A stretch of DNA of 6,554 bases from Pseudomonadota bacterium (GTDB lineage: Bacteria > Pseudomonadota > Alphaproteobacteria > Rhizobiales > Beijerinckiaceae): NCBI GenBank assembly GCA_023386115.1, contig JAEWKL010000770.1:1-6554 (forward strand), given 5' to 3'. Positions 1-4,615 of the stretch are shown piece after piece (within the stretch, counting starts at the first letter, position 1; every line of letters begins with the position of its first letter). The position numbers were made by a program, and so were the translations under genes. A model generated the notes under the pieces. It ran no database searches and was not told the DNA's origin. It saw only the letters and a list, made by a program, of their open reading frames with translations.

Positions 1-29
1 TCCCGGGCTCCGCTTTCGCGGCCCCGGGA
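1..29. repeat. REP-like hairpin or terminator downstream of the SDR gene
   Basis: Outer arms TCCCGGG (1-7) and CCCGGGA (23-29) are perfect complements. Inner arms CCGC (10-13) and GCGG (18-21) add four more pairs around a four-base loop. Read on the minus strand the loop is GAAA, a GNRA tetraloop closed by C-G, which would be very stable in RNA. It lies about 60 nt past the SDR stop codon in the direction of transcription, so it could end or stabilise that transcript. No T-tract follows, so it is not a classic intrinsic terminator. Palindromes of this CCCGGG type are, from memory, common dispersed elements in this bacterial group, so REP-like is equally likely. The element touches the window edge and may extend further left. 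Confidence 0.55.
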
Positions 30-90
30 TGACCCTGAGCGGTGGAAGCGTCATCGCCGAAGACCTCGGCCACACCGCCGCGACAACGAC

Positions 91-840
91 TCAGTACGTC
101 GCCCGGCCCCCCGACACGTCGAACACCGCGCCCGTGGAGAACGAGGCTTCCTCGCTCGCCAGGAAGCAGATCAGCGACGTCACCTCGTCGATGGCACCGA
201 AGCGGCCGATCGGGATCTTCGACAGCATGAAGTCGATGTGCTGTTGCGTCATCTGGTCGAAGATCGCGGTGCGCACCGCCGCCGGGGTGATGCAGTTCAC
301 CCGGATCTCCGACTTCGCCAGTTCCTTGCCGAGCGACTTCGTCAGCCCGATCACCCCGGCCTTGGAGGCCGAGTAGGCCGAGGCGTTGGGGTTGCCCTCC
401 TTGCCGGCGATCGACGCGACGTTGACGATGCGGCCGTAGCCGCCCGCCTCCATCGCCGGCACCGCGGCACGGTTGCAGTAGAACAGACCGTTCAGGTTGA
501 CGTCGATCACCCGCTGCCAGGCATCGACGGGATAGTCGCGCAACGTCGTGTTCGGCCCGGTGATGCCGGCGCTGCAGACCAGCACGTCGAGGCGGCCGCC
601 GAGCGCCGCCAGGGTCTCGCGCATCGCGGTCTCGACCGCGGACGCGTCCGCGATGTCGAGGGCCCGGGTGTCGGCAGCGCCGCTCTCGGCCTTGGCCTTT
701 TCCAGCGCCTCCGCGTTCAGGTCCCAGATGGCGACCGTGGCGCCCTCGGCCGTGAGGCGGGCGGCGACCGCCAGGCCGATGCCGGAGGCGCCACCGGTGA
801 CGATGGCGGTGCGGCCCTCGAAGCGGTTCGGGAACGTCAT
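91..840 (-). CDS. SDR family NAD(P)-dependent oxidoreductase, probable 2-keto-3-deoxy-sugar-acid dehydrogenase
   Basis: This 249-aa protein is a classical short-chain dehydrogenase/reductase of normal family length. The Rossmann dinucleotide-binding motif TGGASGIG is at residues 15-22. Asp40 ends the second strand (AIWD), which in this family favours NAD+ over NADP+. The usual NAG motif appears as CSAG (89-92). The catalytic set is Asn115, Ser143, Tyr156 and Lys160 (YSASK). The ATG start is supported by GGGAGG nine bases upstream. The gene begins 4 nt after the stop of the FAH-family hydrolase gene, so the two are almost certainly cotranscribed. That pairing is known from L-fucose and L-rhamnose non-phosphorylative pathways, where an SDR oxidises 2-keto-3-deoxy-L-fuconate or -rhamnonate to the 2,4-diketo acid cleaved by the hydrolase. 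The family is certain. The substrate is inferred from the neighbour, and other cyclic or hydroxy-acid substrates remain possible. Confidence 0.9.
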   Translation of the reverse strand: MTFPNRFEGRTAIVTGGASGIGLAVAARLTAEGATVAIWDLNAEALEKAKAESGAADTRALDIADASAVETAMRETLAALGGRLDVLVCSAGITGPNTTLRDYPVDAWQRVIDVNLNGLFYCNRAAVPAMEAGGYGRIVNVASIAGKEGNPNASAYSASKAGVIGLTKSLGKELAKSEIRVNCITPAAVRTAIFDQMTQQHIDFMLSKIPIGRFGAIDEVTSLICFLASEEASFSTGAVFDVSGGRATY

Positions 841-844
841 GCTC

Positions 845-1705
845 TCACGCCTCCCGGCGCTGCCAGGCGGTGACGTCCTGGCGCTGCTCGCCGAGCTTCT
901 CGATGCCGAGCGTCATCACGTCCCCGGCCTTGAGGAAGACCGGCTCGGGCTTCATCCCCATGCCGACGCCGGGGGGCGTGCCGGTGGTGATGATGTCGCC
1001 GGGCATCAGGGTCATGAAGCGGCTGACGTAAGCGACGATCTGCGCGCAGGTGAAGATCATCGTCCGGGTATTGCCGGTCTGCATGCGGCGACCGTTGAGG
1101 TCGAGCCACATGTCGAGGTTCTGCGGATCGCCGACCTCGTCGGAGGTGACGAGCCAGGGGCCGACCGGCCCGAAGGTGTCGCAGCCCTTGCCCTTATCCC
1201 AGGTGCCGCCGCGCTCGATCTGGTACTCGCGCTCGGAGACGTCGTTGACGAGGCAGTAGCCCGCCACATAGTCCAGCGCCTGCGCCTCCTCGACGTAAGA
1301 TGCGCGGCGGCCGATCACGATGCCGAGCTCGACCTCCCAGTCGCTCTTCACCGAGTCCTTCGGCAGCATCACCGGATCGTTCGGACCCGACAGCGAGGTG
1401 ATCGCCTTCATGAAGACGATCGGCTCCTTGGGCACCGGCAGGTTCGACTCGGCGGCGTGATCGGCGAAGTTGAGCCCGATGGCGATGAACTTGCCCACAT
1501 TGGCCACCGGCATGCCGAGACGCGGCGCGCCCTCGGCCACCGGCAGGCTGCCGGGATCGAGTGCCGCGAGGCGAGCCAGCGCCTCCGGGCCCAACGCGTC
1601 GGGGCCGAGATCGGTGAGGTGGCCGGACAGGTCGCGGATGCGGCCCTCCGCGTCGAGCAGGCCGGGCTTCTCCTGGCCCGCGGGGCCGTAGCGCAACAGC
1701 TTCAT
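845..1705 (-). CDS. Fumarylacetoacetate hydrolase (FAH) family protein, probable 2,4-diketo-3-deoxy-sugar-acid hydrolase
   Basis: This 286-aa protein has the FAH fold throughout, with the normal length of single-domain family members. Visible family motifs are GLNFADHAAE (77-86), DWEVELG (122-128), NDVSERE (154-160), KGCDTFGPVGPW (173-184), and the C-terminal GDIITTGTPPGVG (236-248). Glu124, Glu126 and Asp155 match the usual divalent-metal ligands (Mg2+ or Mn2+). Family members cleave C-C bonds in acylpyruvates. With an adjacent SDR, the best match is 2,4-diketo-3-deoxy-L-fuconate or -rhamnonate hydrolase, giving pyruvate and L-lactate. Other acylpyruvases, or 2-hydroxyhepta-2,4-diene-1,7-dioate isomerase-type enzymes, cannot be excluded. 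The frame is open as far as 2029, but I chose the ATG at 1705. The family alignment starts there (MKLLRYG), GGAGG lies nine bases upstream, and the extension would run through the divergent promoter and the IclR coding sequence. It is the first gene of a two-gene operon. Confidence 0.92.
   Translation of the reverse strand: MKLLRYGPAGQEKPGLLDAEGRIRDLSGHLTDLGPDALGPEALARLAALDPGSLPVAEGAPRLGMPVANVGKFIAIGLNFADHAAESNLPVPKEPIVFMKAITSLSGPNDPVMLPKDSVKSDWEVELGIVIGRRASYVEEAQALDYVAGYCLVNDVSEREYQIERGGTWDKGKGCDTFGPVGPWLVTSDEVGDPQNLDMWLDLNGRRMQTGNTRTMIFTCAQIVAYVSRFMTLMPGDIITTGTPPGVGMGMKPEPVFLKAGDVMTLGIEKLGEQRQDVTAWQRREA
850..855 (-). promoter_or_regulatory. Ribosome binding site of the SDR gene
   Basis: GGGAGG on the minus strand sits nine bases before the SDR ATG at 840. 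It overlaps the last codons of the hydrolase gene (stop at 845-847), so translation of the two cistrons is probably coupled. Confidence 0.7.
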
Positions 1706-1714
1706 CGGGTCGAA

Positions 1715-1719
1715 CCTCC
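1715..1719 (-). promoter_or_regulatory. Ribosome binding site deciding the FAH-family start
   Basis: GGAGG on the minus strand is nine bases before the ATG at 1705. It supports this start over the upstream in-frame candidates. Confidence 0.75.
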
Positions 1720-1732
1720 GTGGAATCCGGGT

Positions 1733-1750
1733 GCGCGCCGCACGGCGCGC
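1733..1750 (-). other. GC stem-loop in the leader of the hydrolase-SDR operon
   Basis: GCGCGCC (1733-1739) and GGCGCGC (1744-1750) are perfect 7-bp complements around a four-base loop. The stem lies 13 nt before the Shine-Dalgarno sequence of the hydrolase gene on the minus strand. If transcribed it would be a very stable leader hairpin that could affect translation or mRNA stability. Short GC palindromes arise easily by chance at this base composition, so function is unproven. Confidence 0.35.
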
Positions 1751-1816
1751 GGGTGTGCGGGCGCGGGACAGGGCGGGACGGAGGGGTCGAGCGCTTCGGT
1801 TTCCTCCGGCACGGCC

Positions 1817-1846
1817 CTGGCGCCGCACCATCAGATCCCATATAAT
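1817..1846 (+). promoter_or_regulatory. Candidate promoter of the IclR-type regulator gene
   Basis: A perfect TATAAT -10 hexamer at 1841-1846 lies inside the palindrome. The best -35 candidate is the poor CTGGCG at 1817-1822 (18-bp spacing, 3 of 6 matches). Transcription would start near 1853, giving a leader of about 28 nt before the ATG at 1881. A regulator bound to the palindrome would block this promoter directly. The weak -35 keeps confidence modest. Confidence 0.4.
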
Positions 1847-1853
1847 GGGATCT
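1833..1853. promoter_or_regulatory. Probable IclR-type operator (perfect 9-bp inverted repeat)
   Basis: Arms AGATCCCAT (1833-1841) and ATGGGATCT (1845-1853) are exact reverse complements separated by ATA. It is one of the few AT-containing stretches in this region and lies between the divergent hydrolase operon and the iclR-type gene, 28 bp before the chosen regulator start. IclR-family dimers usually bind palindromes of about 15-20 bp in such divergent regions, to autoregulate and to control the neighbouring catabolic genes. That this regulator binds here is an inference from position and symmetry. Confidence 0.65.
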
Positions 1854-1880
1854 TGTTCTTGTATGTGGGACGATACGCCG

Positions 1881-2657
1881 ATGCGATCGAAGACGTCAAC
1901 CGCGGAGGCGGTCGCGGCGCCCGGGAGCCAGACGCTCCTGCGCGGTCTCGCCATCCTGGAGGCGGTGGCGGGCGGCGCGCGGGACCTCGCGGCCTTGTCG
2001 GCGTCGCTCGGCACCACCCGCAGCACCACCCACCGTCTCGCCGCGGCCCTGGTCGAGCAGCGCTACCTCACCTTCGCACCGCGGGAGGGCTACGCGCTGG
2101 GCCCCAAGCTCGTCGAACTGGGGTTTCGCGCCCAGCAGGCGGCGCCGGTGACCCGGGTGGCGCGGCCGCATCTCGAGCGTCTGTCGGCGGAATGCGGCGA
2201 CACCATCCATCTCGGCGTGCTGGAGGGCGACTGGGCGCTCTATCTCGACAAGCTGCCGGGGCGCCGGCGCATCGAGATCAGCTCCCGGGTCGGCGAGCGC
2301 CAGCCGGTCTGGTCGACCGGCCTCGGCAAGGCGCTGATCCTCGATCTCGACGAGACGCGGTGGCGGGGCTTCCACCGCCTCGGCCCGGCGCGGGGCGGCC
2401 ACAGCCCGGACCTGGAAACGTGGCTCGACCGGATGCGGACTTATGCGGCACGGGGCATCGCCTATGACCGCGAGGAGAACGAGCCCGAGGTGCGCTGCGT
2501 CGCCGGCCCGATCCGCGACGCGAGCGGCGCAATCGTCGCGGCGTTCAGCGTGACGAGCACGGTGCAGTACATGGACGAGGCCCGGATGGAGGCCCTGACC
2601 GAGACGGTCCGGGCGGTCGCCGCCGCGATCAGCCGGGATCTCGGGTGGGCGGGGTAG
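1881..2657 (+). CDS. IclR family transcriptional regulator
   Basis: This 258-aa protein has the two-domain IclR architecture and normal family length. The N-terminal winged helix-turn-helix spans about residues 16-75: SQTLLRGLAILEAV opens it and the recognition region is around LGTTRSTTHRLAAALVE (43-59). The C-terminal effector-binding domain (about 85-255) carries the family hallmarks STGLGKA (145-151) and YDREENEPEVRCVAGPI (195-211). The gene is divergent from the hydrolase-SDR operon, so it probably senses a pathway sugar acid and controls that operon and itself through the palindrome at 1833-1853. The frame is open from 1731. I chose the ATG at 1881 because it follows the putative promoter and has GGGA about ten bases upstream. 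The ATG at 1863 is a close alternative that would add six residues. Earlier starts at 1731 or 1845 fall in or before the promoter. The family is certain, the effector unknown. Confidence 0.92.
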   Translation: MRSKTSTAEAVAAPGSQTLLRGLAILEAVAGGARDLAALSASLGTTRSTTHRLAAALVEQRYLTFAPREGYALGPKLVELGFRAQQAAPVTRVARPHLERLSAECGDTIHLGVLEGDWALYLDKLPGRRRIEISSRVGERQPVWSTGLGKALILDLDETRWRGFHRLGPARGGHSPDLETWLDRMRTYAARGIAYDREENEPEVRCVAGPIRDASGAIVAAFSVTSTVQYMDEARMEALTETVRAVAAAISRDLGWAG

Positions 2658-2669
2658 CCGGCGTGCCGG
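2658..2669 (+). terminator. Weak hairpin after the IclR gene
   Basis: CCGG and CCGG pair around CGTG immediately after the IclR stop codon. With a stem of only four bp and no T-tract, it is a poor intrinsic terminator and could be chance. Confidence 0.2.
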
Positions 2670-2930
2670 ATGCGGGTGGCGCACGCGGGGTCGAGGCCGG
2701 GACGCGAGGAGGGCCCGCGACCCGGGTCGGCGCGACCGCGACAGCCCTCATGGTCTTGGAACACAGTCCGGAACCTTCGAGGCACATCGCTCACCCCACC
2801 TCCTCGCCCAGGGGCCTCTCGCCTGAGAGACGGAAGCGGTCGCCAGATCAGGCACCCGGAACCCAACGTTGCCCCGCCTCGTGTGAGCGCTCCGCCGGGC
2901 GCTTTACTGGATCGCGACAGACGCTAACTT

Positions 2931-2981
2931 CCCCTCCGGAACGACGGGAAACTCGCGCTGCCGAGCCGCGGGCCGGAGGGG
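2931..2981 (+). promoter_or_regulatory. Inverted repeat pairing with the Crp/Fnr gene ribosome binding site
   Basis: CCCCTCCGG (2931-2939) is the exact reverse complement of CCGGAGGGG (2973-2981), which contains the gene's Shine-Dalgarno sequence. The ATG at 2988 follows after six bases. Pairing would form a 9-bp stem with a 33-nt loop that holds its own small stem CTCG/CGAG (2952-2965), hiding the ribosome binding site. This geometry suits translational control such as a temperature- or ligand-responsive leader. If transcription starts near 2937, as the weak promoter at 2903-2930 would give, most of the left arm would be absent from the RNA and the idea fails. Confidence 0.45.
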
Positions 2982-2987
2982 TGCACG

Positions 2988-3725
2988 ATGAATCCGCTGA
3001 TCCGGAAGCTCGAACGCTTCACCCGCCTGAGCGAGGCGGACAAGCGCCTCCTGCACCAGGCCGCCACCGCCCGGATCATCAACTACAACGCGCATCAGGA
3101 CATCATCGCCGAGGGCGAGGAGCCCTGCGACGTCAACCTCATCCTCGCCGGCTGGGTCTGCCGCTACAAGCAGCTCGCCGATGGCGGCCGCCAGATCATG
3201 TCGTTCCTGATCCCGGGCGACCTGTGCGACCTCAATATCTTCCTCCTGCGCCGCATGGACCACGCGCTCGGCACGCTCACGCCGGTCGTGGTGGCCAAGA
3301 TCTCGCGCGATCTGCTCCAGGAGATGCTGAATGCCGATCCGCGGCTGACCCGGGCCCTGTGGTGGGAGGTCCTGGTGACGGCCGCGATCCACCGCGAATG
3401 GCTGGTCAATATCGGCCGGCGCACCGCGCTGGAGCGCGTCGCCCACCTGCTCTGCGAGCTGTTCGTGCGCCAGCAGGCGGTCGAGCGGGTGCGGGACGGC
3501 CGCTGCGAGCTGCCCATCACGCAGGTCGAGCTCGCCGACGCGCTGGGCCTCTCGGCCGTGCACGTCAACCGCACCTTGCGCGAGCTGCGCCTCGCCGGCC
3601 TGATCGACTGGCGGGACAAGCTGCTCGCGATTCCCGACCTCGACGCCCTGAGGGCGGTCGCCCGGTTCGATCCGGATTACCTGCATCTGGATTACGAGGG
3701 GGAGCGGTTCGAGGCGGGGTGTTGA
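2988..3725 (+). CDS. Crp/Fnr family transcriptional regulator
   Basis: This 245-aa protein has the Crp/Fnr layout: an N-terminal cyclic-nucleotide-binding-like beta-barrel (about 15-115), a long dimerisation helix (about 118-145), and a C-terminal winged helix-turn-helix (about 147-215). The DNA-binding part shows LPITQVELADALGLSAVHVNRTLRELRLAGLI (175-206, quoted as two joined helices and the wing start). The barrel has IPGDLCDLN (75-83) where cAMP binders carry their phosphate-binding cassette, but that cassette's Arg-Ser/Thr pair is not evident. The N-terminal cysteine cluster of FNR iron-sulfur sensors is absent, and the six cysteines (47, 58, 80, 156, 173, 245) are scattered. The signal is therefore unknown. 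Similar proteins are abundant in Rhizobiales. The ATG at 2988 has GGAGGGG six bases upstream, which makes the start firm. It stands alone between two intergenic regions, so no target operon can be named. Confidence 0.9.
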   Translation: MNPLIRKLERFTRLSEADKRLLHQAATARIINYNAHQDIIAEGEEPCDVNLILAGWVCRYKQLADGGRQIMSFLIPGDLCDLNIFLLRRMDHALGTLTPVVVAKISRDLLQEMLNADPRLTRALWWEVLVTAAIHREWLVNIGRRTALERVAHLLCELFVRQQAVERVRDGRCELPITQVELADALGLSAVHVNRTLRELRLAGLIDWRDKLLAIPDLDALRAVARFDPDYLHLDYEGERFEAGC

Positions 3726-3825
3726 GATTTTTAGTCTCAGCTCTCGGTCCCGAGCGCTCGCCGCTCACGTAGGTGCTGTCGGTCCGGTCGCTGACCGCGG
3801 CTGAGAGTTTCCAGTCTGAAACTGG
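3723..3825. other. Cluster of small inverted repeats after the Crp/Fnr gene
   Basis: TCTCA at 3735-3739 can pair with TGAGA just upstream (3723-3727, seven-base loop TTTTTAG). Extended to TCTCAGC (3735-3741), it can instead pair with GCTGAGA (3800-3806). CCAGT (3811-3815) and ACTGG (3821-3825) form a 5-bp stem, and GTTTC/GAAAC (3807-3822) overlaps it as an alternative. The first stem may act as a terminator for the Crp/Fnr gene, although its T-run is in the loop. The last ones lie just before the toxin promoter and may be extra regulator sites. No gene is seen here. Confidence 0.35.
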
Positions 3826-3832
3826 TTGAATC

Positions 3833-3861
3833 TTGCGAATATCGCATGCTTATGCGATATT
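3833..3861 (+). promoter_or_regulatory. Candidate promoter of the toxin-antitoxin operon
   Basis: TTGCGA (3833-3838), a 17-bp spacer and GATATT (3856-3861) each match the sigma-70 consensus at four of six positions. The predicted transcription start is about 3868, exactly the toxin ATG. The whole element overlaps the 10-bp inverted repeat, so a bound repressor would exclude RNA polymerase. Confidence 0.45.
3838..3861. promoter_or_regulatory. Probable toxin-antitoxin operator (perfect 10-bp inverted repeat)
   Basis: AATATCGCAT (3838-3847) and ATGCGATATT (3852-3861) are exact reverse complements separated by GCTT. The repeat ends six bases before the toxin ATG and overlaps the predicted promoter. 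Type II antitoxins with helix-turn-helix domains usually bind such palindromes to autoregulate, and this antitoxin has an XRE-type domain. The AT-rich arms stand out from the GC-rich surroundings. Binding by this antitoxin is inferred. Confidence 0.7.
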
Positions 3862-3867
3862 ATCGCG

Positions 3868-4110
3868 ATGAAGGTGCTCACCTACACACCCTCTGCGGCC
3901 CGTCATCTCTCCCGACTTCCCAAGGCGGCGCGGCTTGCGATCATGGAGAAGATTGGCCGTTACGCCGCAACCGGAGCGGGAGATGTCCGGGCGCTTTCCG
4001 GCCGCCCAGGAGCGCGATTGCGGGTAGGCGATTACCGAGTGGTGTTCACCGAGACAGACGCGGCGATCCAGGTTCTCGCCCTGGGTCACCGTCGTGACAC
4101 TTATGAGTGA
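3868..4110 (+). CDS. Type II toxin, RelE/ParE superfamily
   Basis: This 80-aa basic protein has the RelE/ParE layout: MKVLTYTPSAARHLSRLP at the start, an alpha-helical hairpin (about 10-37), then beta strands with GARLRVGDYRVVFTE (48-62) and the closing ALGHRRDTYE (71-80). RelE-type members are ribosome-dependent mRNA endonucleases and ParE-type members poison gyrase. The C-terminal Arg75/Arg76/Tyr79 group fits the RelE side better, but activity is inferred. A TTG start at 3826 is possible in frame. I chose the ATG at 3868 because family proteins begin with such a short MxxLxYTPxA segment and the upstream part covers the operator. There is no Shine-Dalgarno sequence before this ATG, and the best promoter places the RNA start on it, so the mRNA may be leaderless. 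The antitoxin gene follows after 10 nt. By hand count about 27 of 80 codons end in A or T, against about 3 of the first 60 in the Crp/Fnr gene, which suggests horizontal acquisition. Confidence 0.88.
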   Translation: MKVLTYTPSAARHLSRLPKAARLAIMEKIGRYAATGAGDVRALSGRPGARLRVGDYRVVFTETDAAIQVLALGHRRDTYE

Positions 4111-4112
4111 GG
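4109..4112 (+). promoter_or_regulatory. Ribosome binding site deciding the antitoxin start
   Basis: GAGG overlapping the toxin stop codon (4108-4110) lies eight bases before the ATG at 4121. It supports that start and allows translational coupling to the toxin. Confidence 0.55.
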
Positions 4113-4120
4113 TATTCCGC

Positions 4121-4489
4121 ATGACCGTACAGATCATCACCACTCCAGGTGGTGAGGAGATGGTAGTTCTTCCTCGCCGCGACTACGACGCGCTCCTCGC
4201 ACGCCTGGGCGACGAGGATGCTGAAGACCGTGCGACTGCCCGCCTGGTCGACACCGCGACCGAGGAGGCGAGTGTACCACATTGGTTCGTCGTCCTGCTG
4301 GCCGAACACGGCTCACCCGTGACGGCGGCGCGCAGACATCACGGTTGCACGCAAGGGCAGCTCGCCGAGGTACTCGGGATCTCGCAGGGCCACCTCTCCG
4401 ATATCGAAAGGGGGCGCCGAGCGCTCACTCGGGAACAGGCACACCAGATCGCCGGTCATACGGGCGTCGAAGCCGACTGGCTCCTCTGA
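4121..4489 (+). CDS. Antitoxin with C-terminal XRE/HTH_3 DNA-binding domain
   Basis: This 122-aa partner of the RelE/ParE-like toxin has two parts. The N-terminal part (MVVLPRRDYDALLARL, 14-29, then an acidic DEDAED run at 31-36) resembles the Phd/RelB-like segments that wrap toxins. The C-terminal part is a Cro/C1-type helix-turn-helix with TQGQLAEVLGISQGHLSDIE at 77-96 and a following helix (103-112). The DNA-binding domain at the C-terminus and the toxin-first gene order recall higBA-type modules. The domain combination is seen in other alphaproteobacterial modules, but I do not assign a named family. In-frame starts at 4094 (GTG) and 4103 (ATG, overlapping the toxin stop) exist. I chose 4121 for its GAGG ribosome binding site and because MTVQIITTPGGEEMVVLP is a typical antitoxin beginning. 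The protein probably neutralises the toxin and represses from the palindrome at 3838-3861. Codon use is relaxed like the toxin's. Confidence 0.85.
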   Translation: MTVQIITTPGGEEMVVLPRRDYDALLARLGDEDAEDRATARLVDTATEEASVPHWFVVLLAEHGSPVTAARRHHGCTQGQLAEVLGISQGHLSDIERGRRALTREQAHQIAGHTGVEADWLL

Positions 4490-4530
4490 GGCACAACCGC
4501 CGGCAGCGGGTCCGACGAGTTCCGTCAGCG

Positions 4531-4545
4531 GCGGCTACAAGCCGC
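4531..4545. terminator. Weak hairpin between convergent antitoxin and transglycosylase genes
   Basis: GCGGC (4531-4535) and GCCGC (4541-4545) pair around TACAA in the 126-nt gap between the convergent genes. A bidirectional terminator is expected in this position. The stem is short and no T-tract follows on either strand, so the call is tentative. Confidence 0.3.
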
Positions 4546-4615
4546 TCCGTGCATGGATCGAATGGATCGGGCAACCAGAACGAGGCGGCACCCAACCGCG
4601 CAAGCGCCCATCCCC

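Larger units (their letters stand above)
2658..2987. other. Gene-free stretch between the IclR and Crp/Fnr genes
   Basis: I see no convincing gene in these 330 bases. Open frames here lack a family signature and are shadows or accidental. What it holds is structure: CCGG-CGTG-CCGG (2658-2669) right after the IclR stop; a perfect 12-bp palindrome CGACCCGGGTCG (2718-2729); CTCTC-GCCT-GAGAG (2816-2829); AGCGC/GCGCT arms (2886-2903); and the RBS-pairing repeat from 2931. On the minus strand it also holds TTGCCCC/GCCTGAGAG-type fragments resembling parts of a glycine aptamer. A weak plus-strand promoter candidate is TTTACT (2903-2908), a 16-bp spacer, then TAACTT (2925-2930). Confidence 0.5.

Noticed and set aside
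1731..1880. Earlier starts for the IclR-type regulator (1731, 1845, 1863)
   Set aside because: 1731 and 1845 lie before or inside the putative promoter and palindrome. 1863 remains possible but lacks a visible Shine-Dalgarno sequence.
1706..2029. N-terminal extension of the FAH-family protein
   Set aside because: It would run through the divergent promoter and the opposite strand of the IclR gene. The family homology begins at the ATG at 1705, which has a GGAGG site.
548..2467. Very long plus-strand open frame of 639 codons
   Set aside because: It lies antisense to the SDR and FAH-family genes and overlaps IclR in another frame. The translation is rich in Ala, Arg, Gly and His with no family motifs, as expected of shadows in GC-rich DNA.
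2816..2851. Possible TPP riboswitch (CTGAGA and CTGATCTGG signatures)
   Set aside because: CTGAGA is on the plus strand while CTGATCTGG (2843-2851) is on the minus strand, so they cannot form one aptamer, and no thiamine gene is near.
2462..2866. Minus-strand frame of 134 codons across the end of IclR and the gene-free stretch
   Set aside because: Antisense to IclR for half its length, low-complexity composition and no recognisable domain.
3826..3867. TTG start giving a 94-aa toxin
   Set aside because: The added residues are encoded by the promoter and operator palindrome and do not look like the family N-terminus.
4094..4120. GTG (4094) or ATG (4103) start for the antitoxin
   Set aside because: Both overlap the toxin coding end and lack a good ribosome binding site. 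The ATG at 4121 has GAGG at eight bases.
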